A stretch of DNA of 55,233 nt from Parcubacteria bacterium C7867-006 (GCA_001189155.1 LFCP01000003.1:1-55233), one strand, 5' to 3'; positions 40,469-49,804 are shown, counted from the stretch's first letter. A program made the numbers and translations. Notes: a model not told the origin generated them from the sequence alone.

Positions 40469-40493
40469 CTGTGGGGGCGGGCTCGCCCTTTTA
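40452..40493 (+). terminator. terminator overlapping the HExxH gene stop
   Basis: AGCCCGC (40452-40458) pairs with GCGGGCT (40477-40483), with the TAA stop in the loop, followed by TTTT. A second possible hairpin (GGGCG/CGCCC) overlaps it. Confidence 0.8.
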
Positions 40494-40504
40494 TAAAGTT
40501 AAAT

Positions 40505-41905
40505 TTAAAACTCACTAAACTCCTTTTCTGCTCCACCATACTGAGATTTATCCATTGATTGGAATGTGGCCTTTTTGTCATTGAAGAATAGTTCAACTTT
40601 TCCTGTTTCTCCGTTTCTGTGTTTTTCGATAAGAATTTCTGCAATGTTTGTTCTCTCTGATTCTTCTTTATATTTGTCTTCACGGTGAATAAACATAACA
40701 ACGTCTGCATCCTGTTCGATGGAACCAGAGTCTCGAAGGTCAGACAGTCTAGGGCGACCACCACGTTGCTCAACGGCACGGGAGAGCTGTGATAGTGCGA
40801 GTACAGGAACATCTAGTTCACGAGCGAGGTTTTTGAGTGAGCGGGAGATTTCGGTAACTTGCTGAACAACATTATCATTTTTTGTTGTTGTTGGAACCAT
40901 TAGTTGCAAATAGTCCACAACAATAAGTCCTAGACCATGTTCACTCTTTAGTCGTCGTGCAATAGAACGCATTTTCAAAATATTGTTTCCTGGCTGGTCG
41001 TCGATAAAAATAGGAGCCTTGTTTAGTTTGTCGAGCGACTCTCGTATAGCCTCAAAGTCGTCCTGACGGGAAAGTTTTCCTGTTCGAAGTTTCCATGCGT
41101 CAACGTTTGCCTGGGCTGCAAGCATACGGTCAACTAACTGCTGGCTACTCATTTCAAGAGAGAAAATACCAACAGGAATATTGTGGTTTACTGCGGCTTG
41201 TCTTGCGATATCTAGAGCAAATGAGGTTTTTCCAACTGATGGTCTGGCAGCAAGGATAATCAAGTCTGATTTTTGTAAACCAGAAAGTTTATTATCAATA
41301 GCTTCAAAGCCTGTTGGGATTCCTCTCAGACCTTTATCATCACTATGTAGCCTATCTAGTCTTTCCCATGCTTCTGTTAGTTCATCTTTGATAGGGACAA
41401 ATTTATGTGCAGTGTTGAAGTTAGTGACATCAAAAAGTTTTTTCTCGGCATGGTCTAGCATTTCTTCCAACTCTTTGTTTTCATCATAGCCAATTTGAGA
41501 AATATGATCAGACGCCTCTATCAATCGTCGCATCATATATTTTTTCTGAACTATCTGTGCATAGTAGGCGATGTTGCTTGATGATGGAACAGAGTTAACT
41601 ATCTCTGTTAAATATGTATTACCGCCGATTTGGTCTAGCCAACCTTTTTCTTTTAGTCTTGCAGAAACAGAGAGTAAATCAATAGGGGAACGCTTTGTAA
41701 AAAGCTCCATCATTGTTTCAAAAATAATTCTGTGCTTTTCAGAGTAAAAAGAATCTTGATTAACTATATCTGTAACATCGAACAAAGCTTCTGGTCGTAG
41801 CATAACAGAACCAAGAAAAGCCATTTCAGCTTCCAAGTTTTGTGGAGGTATGCGAAGTCTGTTTTGAACTGTTTGAGTTATTACTGTATGAGATTGTGGG
41901 GCCAT
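40505..41905 (-). CDS. dnaB: replicative DNA helicase DnaB
   Basis: 466 residues. The N-terminal primase-binding domain (PPQNLEAEMAFLGSVML) is followed by the RecA-like helicase with Walker A (AARPSVGKTSFALDIA, residues 219-234), Walker B (LIVVDYLQLM), the arginine finger region (LRDSGSIEQDADVVMFIHR) and the C-terminal RNGETGKVELFF. It unwinds DNA at the fork. TACAAT ends 6 nt before the ATG at 41905. Confidence 0.97.
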   Translation of the reverse strand: MAPQSHTVITQTVQNRLRIPPQNLEAEMAFLGSVMLRPEALFDVTDIVNQDSFYSEKHRIIFETMMELFTKRSPIDLLSVSARLKEKGWLDQIGGNTYLTEIVNSVPSSSNIAYYAQIVQKKYMMRRLIEASDHISQIGYDENKELEEMLDHAEKKLFDVTNFNTAHKFVPIKDELTEAWERLDRLHSDDKGLRGIPTGFEAIDNKLSGLQKSDLIILAARPSVGKTSFALDIARQAAVNHNIPVGIFSLEMSSQQLVDRMLAAQANVDAWKLRTGKLSRQDDFEAIRESLDKLNKAPIFIDDQPGNNILKMRSIARRLKSEHGLGLIVVDYLQLMVPTTTKNDNVVQQVTEISRSLKNLARELDVPVLALSQLSRAVEQRGGRPRLSDLRDSGSIEQDADVVMFIHREDKYKEESERTNIAEILIEKHRNGETGKVELFFNDKKATFQSMDKSQYGGAEKEFSEF

Positions 41906-41975
41906 GCAAGAATTGTATCACGTGGAAAATTCTCTCCAAACTTGCGGAGTGGGATAAGATGTGGGAAAGCTGTGC

Positions 41976-43310
41976 TTATCTAGGGAGGACTACAGTACCC
42001 TCTGCTGTATCTTTGACTTCAAAGCCAAATTCTTCGATTTTTGCTCTTAATTCATCACTTTTTGCAAAATCTTTACTATTCCTAGCCAAATCTCGTTCTT
42101 TTATGAGGTTTTGAACTTCGTCAGGTATTTCAAAAGTTTCTACTTTGTCTAGCTCTAGGCCGAGGACTTTATCAAAATTAATAATTGTTGATTTTTTATC
42201 TGCATCAGAAATTTTCTCATCTTTTAGGATATCCCAAATTAAGGCCAGTGCTTTTGGAGTATTCAAATCATCATCTATGTATTCCTTGAATTGTGTTTCT
42301 ATTATTTTCCCACCATTTGGAAGAGAATTTATTTTTAATCTCAATCTTTTTAATGCGGTTTGTGCCCCTTCTACAGCTTCCCAAGTAAAATTTAAAATAG
42401 TTGAGTAGTGTGCTCCAAGTATAAAGTATCGATAGGCTATGGGATCAATGTTTTTATCTTTTAAATCCTTAAGTGTAAAAATGTTTCCTAAAGATTTTGA
42501 CATTTTTTTACCATCTACGGTTATGAATCCTCCGTGTACCCAATAGTCAACAAATTTTTTTCCTGTTACAGCTTCTGACTGTGCTATTTCGTTTGTGTGG
42601 TGGGGGAAGATTAGATCAGAGCCTCCCGTGTGTATATCTAGTGTATCACCAAGGTTGTTTATCGCCATCGCAGAACACTCTATGTGCCAGCCAGGTCTAC
42701 CTTTTCCAAATGGAGCATCGTATACAACATCACCATCATCCTCTGAATAAAACTTCCAGAGAGAAAAGTCTCTAGCGTTTTCTTTGTCGTACTCATCGTT
42801 TGCAACTCTTTCTTTAGTTGTGCTCTCCAGATTTAGGTTTGCTAGTTTTCCATAACCCTCAGATTTTGATATATCAAAATAAACTCCGTCTGTGCTTTTA
42901 TAAGCAACGCCTTTTTCTAAAAGTTTTTCAATAAGAGAAATCATTTCAGGAATGCTTTCTGTTGCTCGTGGAGTTTTTGTTGGTTTGAGTATGTTTAGAG
43001 ATTTTAGATCTTCAAAAAACAAATCCTCATATTTTCTAGTTAGAGTTTCCAGACTAACTCCTTCAGACTGACTTCGTTTTATAGTTTTATCATCAACATC
43101 AGTAACATTCATTACTTGGTTAACTTTTAGGTCGTTGTACTCAAACATTCGCCGAAGAATGTCTCCAGTGATAAATGTACGAAAGTTTCCTATGTGAGCA
43201 TAGTCATAAACAGTGGGCCCACAGTTATACATTGAAACCTCTCCTTGTTTTAAGGGTTCAAATTTTCTCTTTTCTTTGGTTAGTGTGTCGTTGAGGTAAA
43301 TATCTGCCAT
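41976..43310 (-). CDS. cysS: cysteinyl-tRNA synthetase
   Basis: 444 residues. Class I motifs: HIGN (39-42), the zinc-site Cys of NCGPTVYDYAH and GWHIECSAMA, and KMSKSLGN. It charges tRNA-Cys. It begins 3 nt after corA on the same strand, so the two are probably one transcript from the corA promoter. Confidence 0.97.
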   Translation of the reverse strand: MADIYLNDTLTKEKRKFEPLKQGEVSMYNCGPTVYDYAHIGNFRTFITGDILRRMFEYNDLKVNQVMNVTDVDDKTIKRSQSEGVSLETLTRKYEDLFFEDLKSLNILKPTKTPRATESIPEMISLIEKLLEKGVAYKSTDGVYFDISKSEGYGKLANLNLESTTKERVANDEYDKENARDFSLWKFYSEDDGDVVYDAPFGKGRPGWHIECSAMAINNLGDTLDIHTGGSDLIFPHHTNEIAQSEAVTGKKFVDYWVHGGFITVDGKKMSKSLGNIFTLKDLKDKNIDPIAYRYFILGAHYSTILNFTWEAVEGAQTALKRLRLKINSLPNGGKIIETQFKEYIDDDLNTPKALALIWDILKDEKISDADKKSTIINFDKVLGLELDKVETFEIPDEVQNLIKERDLARNSKDFAKSDELRAKIEEFGFEVKDTAEGTVVLPR

Positions 43311-43313
43311 AAA

Positions 43314-44234
43314 TTAAATCCATTTTTTGTGTTTTGAGTATATTATAGCTATAAGAGAATAGGCTAGCATAGATACGATAACAATCCAAAAGCCATTAGG
43401 GTTGCTCTCTAAAGGTACTCCACCAACACGCATAGCAAATATCCATGATATAAGGTTCATAGGAAGTAGTATTCCACCGAGGACAGTTAGCTGTTTTACA
43501 GTCTCGTTTTGTTTTGATGTTAGAAGTGAGTTGTTTGTGTCACGTAACTCTCGTAGCATTTCTAGATTTGATTTTATTGCGGTATTGATTTTCAAATAAT
43601 CTATCAAAATAGAATCGACTTCTCTAGCAAAAATATCACCAAAGATTCTCCCCCCATGATCTCGAAGAGATTCTAGTATTTTGTGATGCATATCTGTGAT
43701 TCTTTTGAAATCTAGCAGAGTTCTGGTTACTTCAGATATAGAAACAACCATTTCTTTTTCTTTTCCTTTAAATATATTGTTTGTGATATTTTCAGTAACA
43801 TCCTCTATATATTCTAGTTCCTCGAAAAGTGAGTTGTACAAACCTCTGAGCATTCGCATTAGCACTATATGATCATGAGCTTTTTTCTTGTCACCTTGTT
43901 TGTCTAAAATTTCATTAACCTCTAGTTCTTTACTGAACCGATGTAGGGCATCGATAGTATCGTATCTTGCAGTGATTAAAGCATCTTTTCCTATTATGAA
44001 GTCAATTTCCTGACTTTTTCCTTCTGAATGAGTGTGTTTAAAAACTGGGAAGTGTAATATGCAGTAAATATATTTATCATGGAACTCTATTCTAGGTTTC
44101 GGTGTTGCTGAAGTTAGTTCTTTTGCTACAAAAGGATGAATTCCATAAGTGTTCATCAGTTCATGTATCTCTTCTGGTGTTCCATTATCAATATCTATCC
44201 AAGTCTCGCCGTTGTATTTGTGAGTATTTAACAT
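43314..44234 (-). CDS. corA: CorA-family divalent cation transporter with changed GMN motif
   Basis: 306 residues. The alpha/beta cytoplasmic domain, long helix (LRDTNNSLLTSKQNETVKQL) and two C-terminal transmembrane helices fit CorA. The selectivity motif GMN at the end of TM1 reads AMR here (IFAMRVGGVP), so the ion preference may differ. The ATG at 44234 follows TATAAT by 7 nt, so the extra upstream residues in the open frame are rejected. It shares a divergent promoter region with ctpA. Confidence 0.85.
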   Translation of the reverse strand: MLNTHKYNGETWIDIDNGTPEEIHELMNTYGIHPFVAKELTSATPKPRIEFHDKYIYCILHFPVFKHTHSEGKSQEIDFIIGKDALITARYDTIDALHRFSKELEVNEILDKQGDKKKAHDHIVLMRMLRGLYNSLFEELEYIEDVTENITNNIFKGKEKEMVVSISEVTRTLLDFKRITDMHHKILESLRDHGGRIFGDIFAREVDSILIDYLKINTAIKSNLEMLRELRDTNNSLLTSKQNETVKQLTVLGGILLPMNLISWIFAMRVGGVPLESNPNGFWIVIVSMLAYSLIAIIYSKHKKWI

Positions 44235-44297
44235 GTTAGTAATTATAACTGAAGATAGATTTGACCACAATATAATTTGTTGAGATAATTGAACTCA
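44235..44297. promoter_or_regulatory. divergent promoter region, corA / ctpA
   Basis: 63 bp. TATAAT ends 7 nt before the corA ATG (minus). For ctpA (plus) GATAAT ends 8 nt before its ATG. Confidence 0.55.
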
Positions 44298-45527
44298 ATG
44301 AATGATTTTTTTAAAAATCGAGCTTACGTTTTTGGTGGAATTATTATTGTTGGGATTATTTTTTCATCCGGATATTATTTAGGATTAAACAGTAGAACAG
44401 ACGAACAAAAAATTTCTTCTATTATAAATAAGGAAGAGTTAAAAGATAGTCAGGTTGATTTTTCACCTTTTTGGAAGGCTTGGAATGTTATAAACGAAAA
44501 GTATGTTCCAACAAACAGCACTTCAACAGAAAGAGTTAGTGATCAGGATCGTGTTTATGGTGCGATAGAAGGTATGGTGAAATCTCTAGGTGATCCATAC
44601 ACAACTTTTTTCCCACCAACAGAAACAAAAGAATTTAACGAAGCTATTTCCGGTCAGATAGAGGGTGTTGGTATGGAAGTTGGAATAAAAGATGCTATTT
44701 TGACAGTTATTGCTCCTGTAAAAAATACTCCTGCATATCGAGCTGGAATAAAAGCTGGTGATCAGATCTTGAAAATAGATGATTTGATTACAAATGGTTT
44801 GAGTACCGAGGAGGCGATATCGCACATAAGAGGCAAAAAGGGAACATCTGTAAAACTAACAATGCTACGTCCTGGAGCCAAAGAACCTTATGTTGTTAGT
44901 ATTGTGAGAGACGTAATAAATATGCCGACTGTTGAGACTGACACAAAAGGAGATGTCTTCATTATTAGACTATTTAGTTTTTCTGCTATATCACCAAGTC
45001 TTTTTAGAGATGCATTAAGAGAGTTTTATTATTCAGGCAAAAATAAATTAATTATTGATTTGAGGGGAAACCCTGGAGGTTATCTGGAGGCTGCACAGGA
45101 TATGGCTTCTTGGTTTTTACCAATAGGCAAAGTAATTGTTACTGAGGATTTTAGAGATGAAAAAGACAATCAAGTGTTCCGAAGTAAAGGTCCAGATTTG
45201 TTTAGTAGTAATCTAAATCTAGTTGTTTTGATAGATGGAGGTTCGGCTAGTGCTTCAGAGATATTGGCCGGAGCTCTTCATGATCATGGTGTTGCTACTC
45301 TAGTGGGAACACAGTCATTTGGAAAAGGTTCAGTTCAGGAACTTGTTGATATAACAGATGATACTTCACTAAAAGTTACTATAGCAAAATGGTTAACTCC
45401 GAACGGAACATCAATTTCTCATAACGGCCTTACTCCAGATGTTGTTGTTAAGCTAGATGAGAAAAAATATCTAGAAGATAAGATAGATACTCAGTTAAAC
45501 AAGGCGTTGGAAATTCTTGCTCAGTAG
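44298..45527 (+). CDS. ctpA: S41-family carboxyl-terminal processing protease
   Basis: 409 residues. A signal anchor (about 10-28), an N-terminal helical part, the PDZ domain (GIKAGDQILKIDDLITNGLS) and the S41 catalytic domain follow in order. The catalytic pieces are RGNPGGYLEAA, GGSASASEILAGAL (serine) and TQSFGKGSVQ (lysine). It cuts misfolded or wall-bound proteins outside the membrane. The ATG at 44298 is preferred over the TTG at 44289. Confidence 0.94.
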   Translation: MNDFFKNRAYVFGGIIIVGIIFSSGYYLGLNSRTDEQKISSIINKEELKDSQVDFSPFWKAWNVINEKYVPTNSTSTERVSDQDRVYGAIEGMVKSLGDPYTTFFPPTETKEFNEAISGQIEGVGMEVGIKDAILTVIAPVKNTPAYRAGIKAGDQILKIDDLITNGLSTEEAISHIRGKKGTSVKLTMLRPGAKEPYVVSIVRDVINMPTVETDTKGDVFIIRLFSFSAISPSLFRDALREFYYSGKNKLIIDLRGNPGGYLEAAQDMASWFLPIGKVIVTEDFRDEKDNQVFRSKGPDLFSSNLNLVVLIDGGSASASEILAGALHDHGVATLVGTQSFGKGSVQELVDITDDTSLKVTIAKWLTPNGTSISHNGLTPDVVVKLDEKKYLEDKIDTQLNKALEILAQ

Positions 45528-45564
45528 TTTTGAAAGAATTTAGGTTTCGTGATAGTCTGGAAGT

Positions 45565-46008
45565 ATGAAAGTAATATTTTTAAAAGATGTACAAAGTGTT
45601 GGGCGAAAATATGATATCAAAAATGTGGCAGATGGTTATGCATTAAATATGCTTTTGCCTAAAAAGTTGGTTGAAATAGCTACACCACAAGCTATAAAAA
45701 AGATTGAGGAGATGAAGGCCAATGATCTAACTCAGAAAAGAATCCAAGAAGAACTCCTTCAAAAAAACCTAGAGGCCATAAACAGTATTGTTGTTACAAT
45801 AAAAGGTAAGGCAAACGAAAAAGGTCACCTTTTTGCTGGTATAACAAAAGAGATGCTGATTTCTGAAATACAAAAAGTTTCTAGATTAAATATAGATCCT
45901 GAATTGATAGTTTTACCTAAACCAATCAAAGAAGTAGGGGAGCATAAAATAACTATTCAGGCTGGAAACAAAAAAGCTGAGCTAACTTTGGTAGTAGAAT
46001 CCATCTAG
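45565..46008 (+). CDS. rplI: ribosomal protein bL9
   Basis: 147 residues: MKVIFLKDVQSVGRKYDIKN, ADGYALNMLLPKKLVEIAT, a long connecting helix and the C-terminal domain KENEKGHLFAGIT-like segment (NEKGHLFAGITKEMLI). It bridges ribosomal subunit contacts with 23S rRNA. GATAGT ends 8 nt before the ATG. Confidence 0.97.
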   Translation: MKVIFLKDVQSVGRKYDIKNVADGYALNMLLPKKLVEIATPQAIKKIEEMKANDLTQKRIQEELLQKNLEAINSIVVTIKGKANEKGHLFAGITKEMLISEIQKVSRLNIDPELIVLPKPIKEVGEHKITIQAGNKKAELTLVVESI

Positions 46009-46038
46009 TTTTATATAAAATTAAATCTCCGGTATCTA

Positions 46039-46067
46039 TTGACAACATTTAACATAGGTGCTATTAT
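46039..46067 (+). promoter_or_regulatory. canonical sigma70-type promoter of the 171-residue cassette gene
   Basis: TTGACA (46039-46044), a 17-bp spacer and TATTAT (46062-46067). The transcript would have a leader of about 50 nt with an SD, unlike the leaderless neighbours. Confidence 0.75.
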
Positions 46068-46121
46068 TTTGGTCGAAATGACGGGGAAGAAGTCCTCGTT
46101 ATACAGTACAAGGAGACAGAT

Positions 46122-46637
46122 ATGTCAGCGAAGCAGACTCTGTTCGAGCGGCTCATGGCGGTGGATCCGGCGACGGCCAACCTTTCCATCTTTCCAGCTT
46201 TCAACGAGGCTGATGAGAAGAAGGTCGGTGAACTGAGCGACTTCCATCGACGGTTGATCGTCCTGCACGCCGCTGTCAACAGCGACTTCAAGAAGGCGAT
46301 CGAGATGACCGAGACGGCCGTCAACGCGCACGATATCTACCATGATGAGAACCCGGACGCCGAGCACGGTGGTCCACTGTGCAAGACGGCGCACGAGGCG
46401 GTCAACAAGGCGGAGGCGTTGGATACGGAAGCTCGCCTCTTGGCTGACATTCTCAAAGCTGTGGTGAGCATCGATTTCCCCGAGGACCTTGCGGAAGGCG
46501 ACACCTTGGGGATTCGCTGCGACGGAAGCGTGATCACCAAGGCGTTGTTCGAGAGTGGGGGTGACGCAATCATGAAGGTGTTGGCTGACGCCATCATGAA
46601 TGGTCGCATGACCGCTGTCGGCATCGGCCGCAGGTAG
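46122..46637 (+). CDS. 171-residue soluble protein (SD-type cassette), unknown
   Basis: Begins MSAKQTLFERLMAVDPATAN; helical in the first half (FHRRLIVLHAAVNSDFKKAIEM) and then HENPDAEHGGPLC-like loops. No transmembrane or signal segment, no recognised motif. The gene is strikingly GC-rich compared with rplI and rpmA next to it. It has its own consensus promoter, an AAGGAG SD 8 nt before ATG and a strong terminator 40 nt after the stop. Family unknown. Confidence 0.75.
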   Translation: MSAKQTLFERLMAVDPATANLSIFPAFNEADEKKVGELSDFHRRLIVLHAAVNSDFKKAIEMTETAVNAHDIYHDENPDAEHGGPLCKTAHEAVNKAEALDTEARLLADILKAVVSIDFPEDLAEGDTLGIRCDGSVITKALFESGGDAIMKVLADAIMNGRMTAVGIGRR

Positions 46638-46676
46638 CACTGACCACAAGATCAACAGTAATACATCAGTACCCAA

Positions 46677-46711
46677 AAGGGGTGTCCACGACGGACACCC
46701 CTTGCTTTTTA
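46677..46711. terminator. terminator between the cassette gene and rpmA
   Basis: AAGGGGTGTCC (46677-46687) pairs with GGACACCCCTT (46693-46703), then TTTTT on plus; on minus a TTTT also follows, so it can serve rpmA too. Confidence 0.92.
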
Positions 46712-46729
46712 TAACTTGGAGATTTAAAT

Positions 46730-47002
46730 TTAGATAACGTGAACTACTTTTTTTACCACTGTAGTGTTATCAAAATGAGTTTTTCTTTTTGTTCCAAACT
46801 TTACTTTTCCTGATGTCATTGCAAATAGAGTGTGGTCCTTGCCCATAGACACGTTTTTTCCAGGAAGAACATCTGTTCCTCTTTGTCTAATGATTATTGA
46901 GCCAGCCTGAGCCAAATCGCCCTCAGTGATTTTAACACCAAGGTATTTTGGATTTGAATCTCGGCCGTTTTTGGTTGTTCCCGCGGACTTTTTATGTGCC
47001 AT
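46730..47002 (-). CDS. rpmA: ribosomal protein bL27
   Basis: 90 residues: [20 protein letters not shown], then [22 protein letters not shown] and [11 protein letters not shown]-like [16 protein letters not shown]. It reaches the peptidyl transferase centre. Its usual neighbour rplU is 9 kb away. The start is 32 bp from the divergent start of the next gene. Confidence 0.97.
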   Translation of the reverse strand: MAHKKSAGTTKNGRDSNPKYLGVKITEGDLAQAGSIIIRQRGTDVLPGKNVSMGKDHTLFAMTSGKVKFGTKRKTHFDNTTVVKKVVHVI

Positions 47003-47034
47003 TGCTAATTAATATATGATAAAATGTTGTGGCT
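47003..47034. promoter_or_regulatory. 32-bp divergent promoter, rpmA / sunset-domain gene
   Basis: Only 32 bp separate the divergent start codons. TATATT-like on the minus and GATAAA/TATGAT-like on the plus strand sit in the gap, so both mRNAs must be leaderless or nearly so. Confidence 0.55.
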
Positions 47035-47421
47035 ATGAGTATAAATGATTTATTAGAAAAAATCAAGCCTTTTTATACCATTCTCCTTATAGTTGTAATA
47101 GCCAGCATTTTCTTTGCTTTAGGTCGGCTTTCAGCTATAAAACAAGACAGTAAACCCATAAAAATAGTCTATCCTAACACCGATCAAGCCGGTCTAGTTG
47201 TTTCTGCAGTTTCTGATCAAGAAAGTGCTGTTTTAAACACAAGTTCTGATATCAGTCAAAGTGGGGAGGTTATAGGTTCAAGAAGTGGCAAAAAGTACTA
47301 CTTTCCATGGTGTGGAACTGTGAAAAAAATTAAACCAGAAAATCAGGTTCACTTTTCATCAATTAATGAAGCACAGAAAGCTGGATTTACTGCCGGAGGA
47401 AATTGTAAAGGTTTAAAATAA
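47035..47421 (+). CDS. membrane protein with Ada-type / sunset cysteine domain
   Basis: 128 residues. One transmembrane helix (about 12-33), a linker, and a C-terminal SRSGKKYYFPWCGTVKKIKP...AQKAGFTAGGNCKG module. The pattern K.Y..P.C......... FxS..EA..AGF.....C is the Ada-metal-binding-like domain often tethered to the cell surface in Patescibacteria and other bacteria. It likely binds metal or sits near the wall. The ATG at 47035 is preferred over a GTG two codons earlier. Confidence 0.78.
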   Translation: MSINDLLEKIKPFYTILLIVVIASIFFALGRLSAIKQDSKPIKIVYPNTDQAGLVVSAVSDQESAVLNTSSDISQSGEVIGSRSGKKYYFPWCGTVKKIKPENQVHFSSINEAQKAGFTAGGNCKGLK

Positions 47422-47473
47422 TTTTGTGAAATATAAAATTTTATTTTAAATTTTTTTATGATATATTGATTAG

Positions 47474-49066
47474 ATGCAATATCTAACATTTATCGAAAGA
47501 ATTAAAAGTTTGTTTACAAAAAAAAGAGTTATATGGGGTTCTATTATAGTTCTTATTGTGTTTTTGGGCTGGTTCTTTTTTATTAGAAAAACTGATAATG
47601 CTAAAGTTCAGACTGCAGCAGTTGTAAGAAAAGATATAAAAAGAACAGTTCTAACTACAGGTCAGGTTGTTAGTTCTACAGATCTCAGTTTGAGTTTTCA
47701 GTCTAGTGGAGTTGTTCGAAAAATATATGTGAAGGAGGGGGATAACGTCTCAGCTGGGCAAGTTCTGGCTATATTGGACCAGGGCAATGTTTCAGCTAGT
47801 TTGGAGAGTGCAAAAGGCGCTTTGGCTCAAGCAAAAGCTAACTATGAAAAAGTTAAAGCAGCTGCAACAGCTCAGGATATTGCTGTTAGTCAGGCTGCAG
47901 TTGATTCTGCTAGTGTCACACTAGAGAATGCAAAACAGGATTTGATAAATCAAATTTCTACTTCTTACAACAATGCGAATACAGCTGTTTTGTCTTATAC
48001 AAATATTTTGTATTCAAATCCTCAATCAAATTATCCACAATTTGGAGTTTCTGGCACAGTTCAAACAAATACACAGTTAATTAGTCAGGCAAATAGTGAT
48101 AGAGTTTCTGTAAATAATATTCTTTCTTCTTGGCAGGTTGCGGTAGCTACTTTATCTGAAGATAATTTAGATCAAGTCGCAAATGATTCACTAAAAAATC
48201 TTTTACAAATAAGTAGTTATTTGACCAACATTTTAAATATTCTTACTTCGTACACTCAAATAACATCTGGTGGAAGTCAAACAACTCTCACTACTTATCA
48301 GACAGGAGTAGCTACAGCAAAAAGTACAGTTGATACTTCTTATACAACTATATTAAACGATATTCAGGCAATAAAAACAGCCAGTTATTCTCTAGCTTCA
48401 GCTAAAGCATCATTGGCTTTGAAACAGGCACCAGCAAGACCGGAAGATATTGGTATTGCAGAGGCACAGGTTATGTCAGCTCAAGGGCAATATGATTTAG
48501 CTTTATCTGCTCTAAATAATACAGTTATTGTAGCTCCTGAAAGTGGAACTATTACACAAGTAGACATAAAGCTAGGAGAGCAAGCAACGGCTATGAAAGA
48601 AGTTATTAAACTTCTAAATGTTGGTCAGTTGCATACAGAGGCACAGGTTAGTGAGGCCGATATAGCTTCTATTGTAGTTGGACAGACAATAGATAATACT
48701 TTCGATGCTTTGGGTCCCGATAAGCATTTTCAGAGTAAAGTTCTGACAGTAAATCCTGCATCAACTTTGGTTTCTGGAGTTGTTAATTACAAAATTACAG
48801 GAAGTTTGGAAAATATTCCTGGAGTTAGACCTGGAATGACTTCTAATATGACTATTTTGGTTGCAGAAAAGAAAGACGTTCTTGTTACTCCTTCATCTTC
48901 AATAATAAATCAGGACGGTAAAAAATTTGTCAGAGTGGTTGATGATCCAAAAACAAAAACATATCATCAGGTTGAGGTAGTAGTTGGACTTGAGGCTGAC
49001 GGAGGTGAAGTCGAAGTGCTTTCTGGTTTAACTACAGATAATCAAGTAGTAACCTATGTTAAATAA
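47474..49066 (+). CDS. macA: HlyD/MacA-type membrane-fusion adaptor
   Basis: 530 residues. Signal anchor (about 18-36), the first half of the lipoyl domain (GVVRKIYVKEGDNVSAGQVLAILDQG), a long helical hairpin with an extra insert of about 100 residues (STSYNNANTAVLSY...), the second lipoyl half (VIVAPESGTITQVDIKLGE) and the beta barrel. It is longer than MacA (about 370). It partners the two ABC permeases downstream in exporting a substrate. TATATT ends 6 nt before ATG. Confidence 0.88.
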   Translation: MQYLTFIERIKSLFTKKRVIWGSIIVLIVFLGWFFFIRKTDNAKVQTAAVVRKDIKRTVLTTGQVVSSTDLSLSFQSSGVVRKIYVKEGDNVSAGQVLAILDQGNVSASLESAKGALAQAKANYEKVKAAATAQDIAVSQAAVDSASVTLENAKQDLINQISTSYNNANTAVLSYTNILYSNPQSNYPQFGVSGTVQTNTQLISQANSDRVSVNNILSSWQVAVATLSEDNLDQVANDSLKNLLQISSYLTNILNILTSYTQITSGGSQTTLTTYQTGVATAKSTVDTSYTTILNDIQAIKTASYSLASAKASLALKQAPARPEDIGIAEAQVMSAQGQYDLALSALNNTVIVAPESGTITQVDIKLGEQATAMKEVIKLLNVGQLHTEAQVSEADIASIVVGQTIDNTFDALGPDKHFQSKVLTVNPASTLVSGVVNYKITGSLENIPGVRPGMTSNMTILVAEKKDVLVTPSSSIINQDGKKFVRVVDDPKTKTYHQVEVVVGLEADGGEVEVLSGLTTDNQVVTYVK

Positions 49067-49074
49067 AACAACTA

Positions 49075-49791
49075 ATGCCAATAATACGAACAGAAAATTT
49101 ACAAAAAGAATATTTTAATGAAGGAGTGGGCACCCCAGTTTTGTTCGGTGTTAATTTTACAATGGAAAAAGGAGAGTTTGTTGCTATTATGGGCCCATCT
49201 GGTTCTGGAAAATCTACATTGATGCATATTTTGGGTTTTTTGGATAAAGCAACATCGGGTTTATATGAGTTTGAAGGACAGAATACAAGAAACTTTGATA
49301 AAGATTATTTAGCAAAACTTCGAAATGAAAGAATTGGTTTCGTATTTCAGTCCTTTAACTTATTATCCAGAACAACTGTTTTGGATAATGTAAAACTTCC
49401 TCTTATGTATAGTAATAAAACTAATCACGATGATTTGGCCAAAAAAGCTCTAGCTGATGTTGGTCTGTCTCATCGTTTAGATTTCTACACCAATCAAATT
49501 TCTGGTGGAGAGAAACAACGTGTAGCTATTGCTCGTGCTCTAGTTAATGACCCTGCTGTTATATTTGCAGATGAGCCAACCGGAAACTTGGATTCAAAAT
49601 CTGGTAACGCTGTACTGTCTATTCTGCAGGAGTTAAACAATAAAGGTCACACTATAATACTGGTTACTCATGAGATGGATACAGCAAACCACGCAAAAAG
49701 AATTATTAGAGTAAAGGATGGAATGATTGTTGGTGATGAGTTGGTAAAAAATAGAACTTTCGCTACAGCTGACGGTGAATTGAAAAAATAG
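49075..49791 (+). CDS. macB: ABC transporter ATPase, MacB/LolD type
   Basis: 238 residues. Walker [10 protein letters not shown] (40-48), Q-loop VFQSFNLL, signature [14 protein letters not shown] (143-156), Walker [14 protein letters not shown] and H-loop VTHEMDTA. The NLDS ending of Walker B is typical of the MacB/LolD/FtsE family. It is translated 8 nt after the adaptor gene, with the two permease genes following. Confidence 0.95.
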   Translation: MPIIRTENLQKEYFNEGVGTPVLFGVNFTMEKGEFVAIMGPSGSGKSTLMHILGFLDKATSGLYEFEGQNTRNFDKDYLAKLRNERIGFVFQSFNLLSRTTVLDNVKLPLMYSNKTNHDDLAKKALADVGLSHRLDFYTNQISGGEKQRVAIARALVNDPAVIFADEPTGNLDSKSGNAVLSILQELNNKGHTIILVTHEMDTANHAKRIIRVKDGMIVGDELVKNRTFATADGELKK

Positions 49792-49804
49792 TTTTTTAAA
49801 TAAA

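Noticed and set aside
46125-46676. 183-codon antisense ORF over the GC-rich cassette
   Set aside because: Long antisense frames are expected in GC-rich DNA; the plus-strand gene has the promoter, SD and terminator.
6744-46711. Integron-like attC sites at the ends of the SD cassettes
   Set aside because: The flanking hairpins are ordinary intrinsic terminators; no GTTRRRY / RYYYAAC core pairs or integrase gene seen.
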